DNA of 64,000 nt from Wyeomyia smithii (GCF_029784165.1 NC_073696.1:185544998-185608997); one strand, 5' to 3'; shown: positions 35,760 to 46,480, counted from the stretch's first letter. The notes: generated by a model not told the origin, from the sequence alone. Program-made: numbers and translations.

Positions 35760-38130
35760 AAGGACATCCACAAAACCACCTGAAAATCACCTGACCAACG
35801 TACAGCAAACCAAATTGACCATGTTCTCATCGACGGCCGATTCATCTCAAACATTACAAACGCAATGCGGATATTGACTCGGACCACTACCTAGTTGCGG
35901 TAACTTTGCGCTCAAAATTGTCGACCGTATACCACGCGCGACACCGCCGAACCCAGCGGCTTATTACCAAGCAGCTTCGAGACCCCCAGACTACGGAGGA
36001 ATACGCGCAACAGCTCGAAACGGCTTGGCGCATCGCCTCTCGAAGACGGCTGGAGACCGTAACGGCGACACTAGGAGTGGAAGCACCGAGTGGCAGAAAC
36101 GACTGATATAACGGGGACTGCGAGGCAGCGCTGAATGAGAAGATCCTGACATGGGCGATATAACTGGGCAGTTCAACGAGAGAGAACAGGCTAATTACGA
36201 AGGGCACGGAACGACATGACCACGATTCTCAGACGAAAGAAGCGTCAGCAAGAGGATCTTAAACATGAGGAGCTAGAGTAGCTGTACCGTGTGGAAGTTC
36301 TATGAGAAGGAGAATCAGTTTCGCAGAGGCTATGTGCTACAAGCCGACATGTGCAACGACGCGGATACCAGCGAGGTGGTCGACAGTTGGAAGGAGTACT
36401 TCGATGGACAGCTGAATGGCGATACAGTAAACAGAAGCGGAGGAGGAACTGACCTAGGAGCACCAACAGCAGATGACCGAGTACTAGCCCTCGGTGTTCA
36501 TTCTTTAGGAGATCGGGAAGCTAAAGAACAACAAAGCCGCAGACGAAGACGGACTGCCGAGCGAGCTCTTTAAACATGGGAGACAGGCGCTGGCTAAAGC
36601 GCTGCAATGGGTCATTTCCAGGATTTGGGAGGAGGTAAACTGCCATACACGTGGATGGAGGGAGCCGTCTGCCCCATCTACAAGAAGTGCGACAAGCTGG
36701 AGTGCCGCAACTACCGCGGTATCTCGCTTATCATTGCTGCCCACAAAATATTCTTACAGATCCTGTTCCGTCGTTTTTCACCTTCAACCGTGGACCAGTA
36801 CCAAGCGGGTTTCATGGAAGCCCGTGCCACCAGGAACCAGTTCTTCCCGATCCGACAGATCTTACAAAAACGTCGCGAGCACAACGTGCGCAAGCATCAC
36901 ATCTTCATCGACTTCACGGCGACCTATGATGCAGTCGATCGAGAACAGCTATGGCAGATCATGCACGACAACGGATAAACAAACTCTATTGATCAAGTTT
37001 ACCATGGCGCAAGAGATGTGTTACGGATGTGGACACTCTCGAGCTACTTTGAATCGCGCATAGGGTTAAGACAAGGTGATGGACTTTCCTGTTTGCTGTT
37101 TAACATAACCCTTGAAGGTGTGATCTGCAGAGTGGGCATCAACACCAGGGTCACGATTTTCACAAGGCTGAAACCGGACGAATCGGACTGCGAATGAATG
37201 CGTCAAAAACGAAATACATGCAAGCGAGAGGCTTTAAGGAGAATAACATCAACCTCCCAACTCAAGTCTCTGATGACGATGAATGAGAGCCTTCGGAAAA
37301 GAAACTTTCGGGGTATGCTCTGCAAATTCTAATGAGGTAACCTATTTCATACGAATTTTAGTGCCAAATTGGGAGGAAGGGTGCAACATGACAACGACGA
37401 TCACTTCCATCAATAGTGGTATGCTTGCCACGAGTACCTTAACTAAAGAATACTGGTACTGGTATACCTCCCACAAAAGACCAAAATAATGGTCGCAGTG
37501 GTCTAAATCTTACAAAAAAAAAAACGGACGGCGATGAGCTTGAGGTGATCGACGATTTCGTGTATTTGGGGTCACTGGTGACCGCCGACAATAACACCAG
37601 TAAAGAAATCCAGAGACGCATCCAGGCTGGAAATCGTGCCTACTTTTCACTTCGGAAGACACTTCGATCGAGTCGAGTGCGACGACGACGAATTTGACGC
37701 TGCATAAAACCCTAATGAGACCGGTAGTCCTCTAGGGAATCTAGACATGCTTCTCGCGGAGGACCTTAATGCCCTTGGAGTTTTTAAAGGGAAGGTGCAG
37801 CGGACTATTTACGGTGGAGTACAGACAGACGACGGAAAATGGCGACGGCGCATGAACCACGAGCCCAACCCATTGCACAAATGGCTAAAGTCAATAGGTT
37901 GCGGTGGGCCGGTCACGTCGTAAGGACGCCGGACGACAACTCTGTGAAATCACTTCTCTTCAACAACCCTGGCGGTACCAGAAATAGAGAGGCGCAGCGT
38001 GCACGATAGCTCGACCAGATCGAAGGAGACTTCGATCGGGTGATGAGACGCCTGGGAAACATGTCGACAATTGCTTGATACAGCGCAAGCCTCCATGGCT
38101 CATGTCTGACTGGTAAGTTCATTGCCCTAC
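35760..38130 (+). pseudogene. LINE (end of APE plus RT), plus strand, decayed
   Basis: Begins near the end of the endonuclease (DSDHYLVAVTLRSKLSTVYH, from about 35878). It continues through the linker (QADMCNDADTSEVVDSWKEY, about 36340-36400); the RT fingers, EGAVCPIYKKCDKLECRNYR (about 36660-36720); QYQAGFMEARATRNQFFPIR (about 36800-36860); HHIFIDFTATYDAVDREQLW (about 36895-36955); DGLSCLLFNITLEGV (about 37080); and DDFVYLGSLVTADNNTSKEI (about 37550-37610). It ends in a decayed C-terminus to about 38130. Stops and frameshifts throughout. A poly-A-ended insertion interrupts it at about 37285-37524. Confidence 0.78.
37285..37524 (+). mobile_element. About 240-bp retroposed insertion ending in poly-A
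   Basis: The LINE frame stops making sense between the codons for VSDDDE (ending about 37284) and GDELEVIDDF (from about 37528). The intervening sequence has no LINE similarity and ends in a 12-base A run (37514-37525). Near-repeats GACGATGAA and GGCGATGAG flank it and could be a decayed target duplication. The source is unknown. Confidence 0.5.
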
Positions 38131-38214
38131 TGAATCATTCAATTCAATTAAGCTTTACAACTTGGAAGGAAATTGATATAGGAATATCGCTTTACATTTC
38201 ATTTAAGATGCCGC

Positions 38215-38450
38215 GCACCACCCTAATGGCCAACTCTACAGTTATAGCATTCGACATCCTGTGGTTAGCGGGGTTGTTGTTAACGACCGTGACGCAATAA
38301 AGGCCATCGTTTTCCGTTATTCGTCCACGATTATAAGCGCTAATCACAACGCCTGGAAATACAGCTCGAACGTGTTAGTCTCGTCGAGGTTCAGGTGGCC
38401 AACCAACCCAAAAATGTCCCAGTGCTTATGATGCTGCAAAGTTGATGCAT
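38215..38450 (-). other. Unidentified coding-like fragment, one frameshift
   Basis: The minus strand has two overlapping open stretches that read like ordinary protein when joined across a frameshift near 38360: GHLNLDETNTFELYFQA, then AYNRGRITENDGLYCVTVVN and NNPANHRMSNAITVELAIRV. The composition is not low-complexity, unlike surrounding non-coding DNA. I do not recognise the family. It could be a gene fragment, a transposon domain or an inserted viral fragment. It lies between two LINE copies. Confidence 0.35.
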
Positions 38451-38639
38451 CGTCGTGATTAACTCATGTCAGTGACTTTAGACTTAGAAGCATGAATATG
38501 GATTATTACATCACTTTATAGAACCATTGTTTCTCATCGTCACCACCGAACCATGGGCATAGCACCTTTAATTCTTAGTAAAGAGCACATGTAAGTTACG
38601 TAACTACAAAAGTTAGTACAAAAGTTAGTTTCTGATAGT

Positions 38640-39464
38640 TAGTTGGACGCTGAAGTTGATAAAAAGTACGTGCAGCAGCTGTAAGCAGCACAGGAGGGAC
38701 ATTCGGTAAGCCATAGGTAGTACAGCTGTAGCAACACTGAGTAGAATGGCTGCAAACAGAAGAAACGACTGGTACGACGACGAGTGTAAACAGTTAGTGG
38801 AAGAGAAGAATACAGCACAAGCGAGAATGCTGCAACGCCGAACGAGGGCAAACGTTGACTCGCAAGGATCAGGCAAAACTGGGTCTTTCGGAAAAAAAGA
38901 AGCACCAGCAGAAAGATCGAGATCGCAAGGCAATGAAGGAACTGTATCGTGCAAATTACACAAAAAAATCTACGAGGAGCCGAATAGTTCCCGCAAAGGC
39001 TATGTGCCGCAAGCCGACATGTGCAGGGAGCAAAGCGGCAACTTTCTCAGAAACTAATGTGAGGTGATTGAAAAGTGGGAAAGATGATTACGATAATCTC
39101 CTTAACGGAAATGTAGCAGAGGACGACGATGATGTGGTCCCCGTGGCTCTGTGGTTAGCGATATCGGTCGGTTAGTTCTCCCACACGGTTGTGATATCGG
39201 GTTCGATTCGCGTTCGAGTCGAGGATTTTTTCGAGCTGGAGATTTTTTCTCGACTCAGCACTGGGGCACGGTGTTTCGTTGTACGTATCCTACACATACA
39301 AAATGTGGCAAAAACAATATCTATAAAGAATTCTCTCAACTAATCTAGTTGATCGAGACCGCTATTAGCCCTAAGGCTAAGCGCAATATCGCAATAATGT
39401 TTTACGACGACGATGTGGTAGTAGATCTTAATGTACGCGCGGATGAAGAGATGATGAAGAGAGA
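38640..39464 (+). pseudogene. Host LINE of the nested cluster, 5' part
   Basis: Plus-strand linker region of a LINE related to the neighbouring copy. NDWYDDECKQLVEEKNTAQA (about 38765-38825) corresponds to residues just after the endonuclease in these elements, followed by QADMC and a LLNGNV stretch. A SINE interrupts it at 39139-39403, and a CR1-type LINE starts at about 39465. The host copy resumes at about 43505. Confidence 0.7.
39139..39403 (+). mobile_element. tRNA-derived SINE, 265 bp, with 16-bp target duplication
   Basis: Flanked by ACGACGATGATGTGGT (39123-39138) and ACGACGACGATGTGGT (39404-39419), one mismatch in 16. It starts CCCCGTGGCTCTGTGGTTAG, a tRNA-like box A. Box B follows (GGGTTCGATTC, about 39199-39209), then a body with TCGACTCAGCACTGGGGCAC. 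It has the pol III-type head and body of a tRNA-derived SINE and is distinct from the SINE at 7876. Confidence 0.85.
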
Positions 39465-39470
39465 TTCAAG

Positions 39471-40457
39471 ATGGAAAATCAAACGGTTCAATCGTGCGCG
39501 AAGTGTAAAAAAAACATAAATTTACGTACCGGAAAACCGATACAGTGCGATGGAAAGTGTAGAAAGTGGTGGCACAAAGCTTGTACAACTGTGTCTGATG
39601 CAGAATATCAGGAACTGCATAATGATCCTGATAAATTCTGGTTTTGTGTTCCGTGCAAGGAAAATCGAAATCGAAGCAGAAGAAGTACAGTGAACATAGC
39701 TGAACGCTCACCGAACAGTAAAGCACAATCTGAGACAGCAATGGCCGCTACGTCCACCTTGGAAACTACAATTGAACGACTGGAATCCAAGCTGGACCAG
39801 GTGATTTCCTGGCAAAAGGAAGTTGTCGATGAGATTCGTGGTATGCAAAACACACTGGAACAACTACGGTTAACTGCAGACACTCTGGCGGATGAACAAC
39901 AGCAACTTCGCACCGACAACTACGAGTTAAGGAAGCAATTGGAGTGGAACGAAACCGAGATTGACAAGCTCAAGCAAGAAAAGCTGAGAAAAACCTTTGA
40001 AATCTCGAATGTTCCCGAGACAGAAGGTGAAAATCTTCTCGACATTGCAATTCAGGTTTGTCAAGAAGTTGGAGTTGTTCTGGAATGCAAAGATGTGAAG
40101 GAAATTTTTAGAGCTCCGAGCTACCAATCCTCGAAGTCGCAATTTCCTCCACCTATTCAAGTGAAACTTGACAGCAAGGCGAAAAGAGACGAAATACTGG
40201 CAAAAAAGAGAGCAAAAAAGGAACTCACAACTACACTTTTAAACATGACTTCGAACAACAGTAAAGTTAACATTTATCTTGATGAAGTACTGACTAAACG
40301 AAATCGATACTTGTATAAGATAGCGAGGGATCTGAGGCGCAACAACAAAATAAAATTTGCTTGGTTCAAGGATGGCAGGCTTTTGATTAGACAAACGGAG
40401 AGAGGAAAGGTGAGAGAGGTTACATCCATCAACACACTAGATGAATATAGACAATGA
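39471..40457 (+). CDS. ORF1 protein of CR1-type LINE (PHD finger, coiled coil)
   Basis: Intact 328-residue frame. Residues about 9-63 form a PHD-type zinc finger: CAKCKKN near the N-terminus, a CDGKC pair, WWHKAC, and WFCVPCK closing it. A charged coiled coil follows (about residues 85-175, heptad-like LESKLDQVISWQKEVVDEIR). A basic C-terminal domain comes next (about 175-325), laid out like L1-type ORF1 RNA-binding domains. ORF1 proteins of this kind bind the element RNA and form the retrotransposition particle. The first ATG after the junction is used. It overlaps the ORF2 start by 17 bases in another frame. Confidence 0.82.
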   Translation: MENQTVQSCAKCKKNINLRTGKPIQCDGKCRKWWHKACTTVSDAEYQELHNDPDKFWFCVPCKENRNRSRRSTVNIAERSPNSKAQSETAMAATSTLETTIERLESKLDQVISWQKEVVDEIRGMQNTLEQLRLTADTLADEQQQLRTDNYELRKQLEWNETEIDKLKQEKLRKTFEISNVPETEGENLLDIAIQVCQEVGVVLECKDVKEIFRAPSYQSSKSQFPPPIQVKLDSKAKRDEILAKKRAKKELTTTLLNMTSNNSKVNIYLDEVLTKRNRYLYKIARDLRRNNKIKFAWFKDGRLLIRQTERGKVREVTSINTLDEYRQ

Positions 40458-43324
40458 TCCAAACCTGCAAATTCCTTTTCAACCAAGCACCAACACTATC
40501 AGCTCAATCAAACATCTCAGATTTCACCGTGCCAACAGTTTAAAGTTGTTTTATTGTAATGCCAGAAGTCTCTCCAACAAACTTACCGAACTATGCTTCC
40601 TTCTGGATGAAACCCGTGTTCCAATTGATGCCCTAATGATCACGGAAACGTGGTTGCATGCAGAGTCTGAAACCTCCACGTCAACACTACCAGTACAACT
40701 ACCAGTGTTTCTTCGCCTCAAGGTCAACAAGACGAGGCGGTGGTTCCGCAATCTTTGTACATAAAAAAATCCCTAGCAAGTTACTGTACACTTTTTGTGA
40801 TGAATATAGCAGTATTGTGGCCGTTGAGATTGGAGATCGCGAAAAAACAGTACTGGCCTGCATTTATCGACCACCAGATAGCCCAACATCACCCACTAAC
40901 ACATTTTTAGATTTGCTCGAGGATTTTCTAACAACACAAACATTTGGTTCAACGATCATCGCTGGCGACTTCAACTTCGATCTTCTGTCGACGAGTACCA
41001 TCGTGCAACGCTATTCCAATATGGTCCTATCCAACGGATTTTATTTCTGCGATAACATACCGACGCGCCAAGGAGCTTGCCTGGATCACGTTATCACGAA
41101 CAATATCGACCTACTGATCAATATTCAGCACTTTCAGTACAGCCTATTTGATCATGACACAATGTTTATCGAAGTTGAGTGCGCAATTGATCGAACGCCA
41201 GCCGAGAGAATAACACACACAAAGACTAATGTCCATTTAGTTCGTGAGTGTCTATTGCAGAATCTTCCTGACACAAATGCACGAAGCTCAGTTGACGCCA
41301 ACTATTATGCTCTCATTTCTCACCTCCAAGCTGCGATAAGAGCCTCAACGAAGATTAAGGAAGCGGGAGATATTCCTATAAAACAGTCGAAGCCATGGGT
41401 AGATAAAGAGATGAGTGACTGCATCCGTACAAAAAATTACTGGTATGCAAAACATCGCATGAATTCCAGAGATGAATACACTCATAACATATACCGCCAC
41501 TGGGTAAATAGAGTGACTAAATTGAAACGAAAAAAAATCAGGCTGTACTATGCTAACTGCTTTGAACGTCAACGAAATAATGTAGCTGGCACCTGGGGAG
41601 TTATAAGGGAGATTCTGGGCAAAACTAAAACTAGATCTTCTAATACCTTGTCAGATCGGTTTACCAAACATGAAGATAAGAGACGCGCCGTTAGTGATGC
41701 AAATGAGTACTTTGCAACAGTGGGCAAAAATCTGGCAAACAACATTGTGTATACGGCCCTACCGCCCATAAGGATGCAAACAGGTCATCAGTTTACGCTG
41801 CAGGCTGCGCCTGAATCAACGATCCAACATGCGATTAACAATATGTCTACATCCAAAGCAGCGGGATATGATGCCGTTCAACCCAATGTTCTTAAGCAAT
41901 GTAGTGATATTCTAATAAGCAACATTACAAGTGTTGTTAACTCATCGATTAACCAATCGCACGTCCCCAGCGAATTGAAAATTTCTAAAGTTGTACCTAT
42001 ACCGAAAACATCGACACCTGTTAACTTCTGCGATTATAGACCTATAAATATTCCCAGTGCAACTGATAAAATTCTGCAAAAAACAGTAAACACACAGCTA
42101 ACTGAGTATCTCGAAAAATACGACTTACTTTCGTCGCGACAGTATGGTTTTCGGCCACGATCCAACACACAAACGGCCCTTTTTGATGTTGTGACAGAAA
42201 TTCAAACGCATTGTGATAAAAAGGAAAAAGTAGCGGCAGTATTTCTAGACTTATCCAAAGCATTCGACACCTGCGATAAAAGAATATTACTACGACGATT
42301 AAGCGAACTTGGCATCAATGGAAGTAGTCAACGGTGGTTCGAAAGTTTTTTGAATCAACGCCAGCAGTACGTAAGTGATAAAGGCTTCGACAGTGTTTTG
42401 CAATCAGTGGAATACGGCGTGGTGCAAGGCAGCATCCTTGGGCCAACATTGTTCAACTGTTACGTTAACAACTTGAAGGATATTCCTCTACATGGCACCC
42501 TTTTCATGTACGCAGATGACATCGTACTCGTATATGCCACAACCACTACTGAACAACTGCAAACGTTGATTAATGAGGATCTGGAGCGACTGCTGCGGTG
42601 GATGAATCAACATAAATTAACACTCAACGCTGCGAAAACAAAATATATGTTGTTCAATGACAACATGGGATTCACACTGAATATTTTATATAATGGTGAA
42701 CAAATCGAACTAGTTCAAAACTTCAAATACTTAGGTGTGTGGTTTGACAGTGAACTGAAATGGATTTACCACATTAGAGAACTAAATAAAAAGCTCTCTC
42801 AAGTAGCAGGAGTCTTTAAAAAGATATCGGATTGTATACCTATTGAGACAAAACGGAATCTTTACTTTTCGCTTTTTCATAGCCATCTGATCTACGGCAT
42901 AGCTACATGGGGAGCAGCAAACGCTACGGCAATGAAGAGCCTGCAAACTACACAAAACAAAGCCATTAAAAATTTATTTGGTCTTCACCATCGAGCTCCA
43001 ACAGCCTTCATTCATGATAGTCAACGCTTACTCACGGTTAAAAGTATCCACACAGTTGCGGCATGTACCCATATCCATCAGATACTGGGAAGAAGTATCC
43101 ATACCAACACCGATCTTACTAGGGGAGAAGACAGACACCACCACTTTACCAGAAGAAGGAGACATCTAAGGTCTAACGGAGTTAACACCCGAACCTTTGG
43201 ACAAAACTCTGCACTGTACAAGGCGACTACTCTCTACAACTCTCTTGGAGAAGCCATAAAAGCATTACCGCTAGAAAACTTCAAAAGACAACTTAAAGTC
43301 ATTTTATGTAACACCCAATTTTAA
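40441..43324 (+). pseudogene. ORF2 (APE endonuclease and reverse transcriptase) of CR1-type LINE, one frameshift
   Basis: The first frame from ATG 40441 gives the endonuclease start (LKLFYCNARSLSNKL, then LMITETWLHAE with the catalytic glutamate). It then loses register between about 40681 and 40706. The second frame carries on from YQCFFASRSTRRGGGSAIFV to the stop at 43324. It contains the rest of the endonuclease (YRPPD, AGDFNFDLL, LDHVITNN) and RT motifs: KVVPIPKTSTPVNFCDYRPI, SRQYGFRPRSNTQTALFDVV, FLDLSKAFDTCDKRILLRRL, YGVVQGSILGPTLFNCYVNN, and the catalytic YADD at 42509-42520. The thumb and tail are intact. The site of the shift contains a near-duplicate ACTACCAGT 12 bases apart. Without the shift this would be a full-length protein of about 960 residues, as expected for the clade. 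Confidence 0.85.
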
Positions 43325-43447
43325 TACGCTGTTTGTTCTATTTGCTTTCATTGTTCCTTATTGCAAATTGTGTTTTATGTTTTATGTTATTTATATCTAA
43401 GAATAAGTACTAATAACGACATTATGTACAGATTAGTCAGTCTCTAC

Positions 43448-43460
43448 GAGCTAAAAGCTC
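43448..43460 (+). promoter_or_regulatory. 3'-UTR hairpin of the CR1-type LINE
   Basis: GAGCTAAAAGCTC can fold into a 5-bp stem with a 3-base loop. It lies 124 bases after the ORF2 stop and just before the tandem tail. Hairpins near the 3' end are recognised by the reverse transcriptase in several CR1-like elements; that role here is inferred. Confidence 0.5.
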
Positions 43461-43504
43461 ACAGACAAAATCAATGAATAAATTCAAATTCAAATTATTA
43501 ATTA

Positions 43505-44762
43505 ATGAAGAATTCCAGTCCCTGACCTCTAGGAGGTTAAACATGAAATCGGACCGAAGAGAAACATGACAACAAGCAGCTGGAGCTGATCAACCCCTTT
43601 TCGAGCTGTTGAAACACTGGCTAAGGCGCTACACTGGGTAATTGCTAAGATTTGAGAGTAGAAGGTACTACTGATGGAGTGAATGAAGGGTACCGTGTGT
43701 CCCATCTACTAGAAGGGCGACAAGCTGGATTGTTGCAACTACAATGCCGATTTCCAGATTCTATGCCGTCGATCGTTTGCAAAGGAGTTAGTGGGGCAGT
43801 ACCAGGCGAGATTCATGGATGCCAGCGTCACCACGGACTAAATATTTTAGGTACGGCAGGTTCTACAGAAAAAGGCCGTTCCTAAACCACGTGGTCATAT
43901 TTTGTTCACTTTTTATATCCTCCCCCCCTTGCGACTTTAACCACGTGGTCTTTTCGTTTGTCAAGTGCCGAAAATTCGCATAAATTTTTTACATTTTCAT
44001 TATTAAACTTTCAGTACATTCTTATATTTCTAAAATGGAAAAGCTTCACTCTTGACTTGGTGGCTACAATAAATTATAAGTCAAGAAAAAAGACCACGTG
44101 GTCATTTCGTTAACCCCACCCTCGTGCGTGGTCTTTCGTGGTGTTTCGACAAACCCCCCCGTCCCCCTCTTTATGACCACGTGGTTTAGGAACGGCCCCA
44201 AAGCCGTAAATACAACGTACCCACACACCATCTTCAAGTTTCGGGAACTCTCTTGAGTCCCTTCGAATTTCGGAGAGGGTTATAGTAAGGTGATGGACTA
44301 TCGTGCTTGCTGTGTGATACGTAAGGCTGGTATCTATACGAATGGCTAGATGTTCAGGAGTTCTGTTAAGCTCTTTGGCTTCGCCGATGACAATGATATC
44401 GAAGCACGAACCCAGATGACAGCAATGTACATCAAATTGAAGGCTGCAACTGGACTGATAAAACTGGTCACAAACGCGTCAAAGACTAAGTACATGAGAG
44501 GAAGAGGTTCCAATGGAAACAGGGTTAACCTCCTAGCACGAATTCAGATTAGCGATGGTGAAATCGAGGTGGTAGAGTAATTCGTATATCTGGTCTTACT
44601 GGTGTCTGCTGATAATGACACCAGCAATGAAGTTTGTCCAGACCTCATGGCAGGATATTGTACCTACTTTGGACTTTGGAGGAAGCTCTATTCGAATAAA
44701 ATTCGTCGTCGCACGAAGTTGACTATCTACAAAACATTGATCAGACTGGTAGTCTTCTACGG
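43505..44762 (+). pseudogene. Host LINE of the nested cluster, middle part
   Basis: Resumes after the CR1 element. ALHWVIAKI (about 43630), a CPIY.KGDKLDCCNY-like stretch (about 43695-43745) and VRQVLQK (about 43850) run to the inverted-repeat element at 43874. Beyond it are YNVPTHH (about 44212), LFGFADDNDIEARTQM (about 44370-44420), NASKTKYMRGRG (about 44475), a decayed FVYL block and RRRTKLTIYKTLIRLVVFYG at the right end. Stops and shifts throughout. Interrupted again at 44763. Confidence 0.75.
43874..44197. mobile_element. 324-bp inverted-repeat element with repeated CCACGTGG motifs
   Basis: Perfect 26-bp ends: GGCCGTTCCTAAACCACGTG plus GTCATA at 43874-43899, and its reverse complement at 44172-44197. 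Further ACCACGTGG or close variants occur at about 43939, 44090 and 44125, so the palindrome CCACGTGG recurs through the element. No coding capacity. LINE sequence is rejoined on excision. The flanking A-rich bases leave the target duplication ambiguous (perhaps AAA). The superfamily is not assigned. Confidence 0.78.
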
Positions 44763-45434
44763 CAGTAGCTACGATTGACGGCGATGAGTTCGAGGTAGTC
44801 GATGAGTTAGTCTATTTTGGTTCACTGGTTATTCAGGACAATGCAATGATACCAGCCGAGAGATCCGGAGGCGTATTATCAGCGGAAGTCGTGCCTACTA
44901 TGGGCTCCACAAGCAAGTGCGGTCGAACAGACTGAGCCCCCGTACGAAGTGTAACCTGTACAAAACGCTCATAAGACCGGTTGTTCTCTACGGGCATGAA
45001 ACGTGGACAATGCTCGAGGAGGACCTGCTAGTGCTCGGAGTTTTCGAACGACGAGTACTAAGGACGATCTTTGGCGGCGTGCAGGAGAACGGAATATGGA
45101 GGCGAAGAATAAATCATGAGCTCGCGCAGCTCTACGGTGAACCCAGTATTCAGAAGGTGGCTAAAGCTGTACGGATACGCTGGGCAGGGCATGTTGCAAG
45201 AATGCCGGACAACTACCCTGCGAGGATGGTGTTTGCCTCGAATCCGGTAGGAAGAAGACGACCAGAGGCGCAGCGGGCAAGATGGGTAGACTAGGTGGAG
45301 CTAGATCTGGCAGAGAGTGCACGGTGTCCCAAGGATTGGAGAGCGGCAGCTAATAACCGAGTGAATTGGAGAAATTTTGTAAATCAGGCCATGTCATTAT
45401 GACGGAATGCCAAATAAATAAATAAAATAAATAA
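44763..45434 (+). mobile_element. LINE family A, 5'-truncated copy with 13-bp target duplication
   Basis: Flanked by perfect TAGTCTTCTACGG (44750-44762 and 45435-45447). The insert codes for the RT tail, including RSNRLSPRTKCNLYKTLIRP, LYGHETWTMLEEDLLVLGVF, FERRVLRTIFGGVQENGIW and RIRWAGHVARMPDN, followed by a 3' end of AAATAAATAAATAAAATAAA. The open frame is 44917-45294, with one upstream shift. It is very similar to the copy at 24758-27440 and supplies that copy's missing 3' end. The perfect duplication indicates a young insertion. Confidence 0.92.
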
Positions 45435-45447
45435 TAGTCTTCTACGG

Positions 45448-45660
45448 TCCGGGTTTTTCGAATGGAAGGTATTACGTAACATTTTCGGTGAAGTCCAAAT
45501 GAAAGATGGATCATGGTAAAGGCAGATGATCCATGAGTTGCATCAGCTGCTGAGAGAACCACTCTTTGTCTGTACGAAAAAAAATCGGGAGACTACGGTG
45601 TGCTAGGCATGTCATTCAAATATCGCTCTGGTAAAACTGGACCTTACCGTCCAGGTACCG
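45448..45660 (+). pseudogene. Host LINE of the nested cluster, 3' part
   Basis: FEWKVLRNIFGEVQMKDGSW, then IHELHQLLREP, then a decayed WAGHV block. This is the expected continuation of the RT C-terminus after the 44750 break. It ends near the mariner fragment. Confidence 0.7.
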
Positions 45661-45689
45661 AGTTTTCACATGTGTTTGTTTTACAGGGT

Positions 45690-46140
45690 ATTACGATTGA
45701 AAATATCCGACCAAAATAGAAAGGAACAATCGTGCTCTTAAAGGCAGCCGACGTTTCTCCAGGCACTCCTACACATACATTTCTTGGTTGATGGCTCCGG
45801 TCGCCATGTAAATGTCACTTTTCATGCCACAAGATAGGATGGCCTTCAACAGGAGATGTTTCTTTACGACGTTCGATGGCTTAGTGCGTTCAAAAATCTC
45901 CCCCACCTTCCCTCTTCCACTTGTCGTACAATATTCTTGCTCAGGAAGCTGTTCAAAATCTGCATTGATGTAGGTTTCATCATTCTGTATCACGCAACCA
46001 AACTTCTACAGCATCTTTATGTACAGCCTTCGTGATCTTACTTGACTTATCGGCACTCTAGAAGTTCTACCAATTTGGCGTGCGACTCGATCGAATTTTC
46101 ACGATGCACGATGCTTTTAATGTACGATAGAAAAAATAGT
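45690..46140 (-). pseudogene. Mariner-type (ITmD37E-like) transposase fragment
   Basis: The minus strand reads VPISQVRSRRLYIKML (about 46000-46060), then MIQNDETYINADFEQLPEQE with the first catalytic aspartate (about 45940-45993), then VKKHLLLKAILSCGMKSDIY (about 45800-45860) and a CLEKRRLP-like stretch. It stops before the second catalytic residue. Same transposase group as the element at 5575-6760. No terminal repeats found. Confidence 0.75.
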
Positions 46141-46480
46141 CGAATTGTAATTGACCAATTCATGATTGTAACACCCTTAAGTTGCCTCGGTGGTGTCTTG
46201 GATACAACGTTCGCGACAGCACATTTGTAGATATGACGTCGCCGTAAACCGCCCCTTTCTTAAGTTCGGACTTGCAAGTCCGGCGAAAGTCCTTCGAAAA
46301 GTTGTAGTTCGAGTGAAATTCGTATTTGTATATGTTTTTGTATTTGATTTATCCGATTTATTGACAATAAATAGTCTAATCACTAATCACAGTTTTAAGC
46401 CTATTAATAAAACATCTGGTTGGTTCGTCAAATTCGTAGTGGTGTTGTTCTTAAACAAAGTACGGTAAAAATAGGTTGAG

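Larger units (their letters stand above)
39465..43504 (+). mobile_element. CR1-type LINE, nearly complete, two ORFs
   Basis: About 4 kb with ORF1, ORF2 and a short 3' UTR ending in AAATTCAAATTCAAATTA, a short tandem tail typical of CR1-group elements instead of poly-A. A 13-base hairpin GAGCTAAAAGCTC lies 45 bases before the end. Only a few bases precede ORF1, so the 5' UTR is truncated. ATGAAGA is present on both sides (39454-39460 and 43505-43511) and may be a short target duplication. Inserted in an older LINE. The single frameshift in ORF2 suggests fairly recent arrival. Confidence 0.85.

Noticed and set aside
44917..45294. Separate 125-residue gene
   Set aside because: It is the RT C-terminus of the truncated family A LINE bounded by a 13-bp target duplication.
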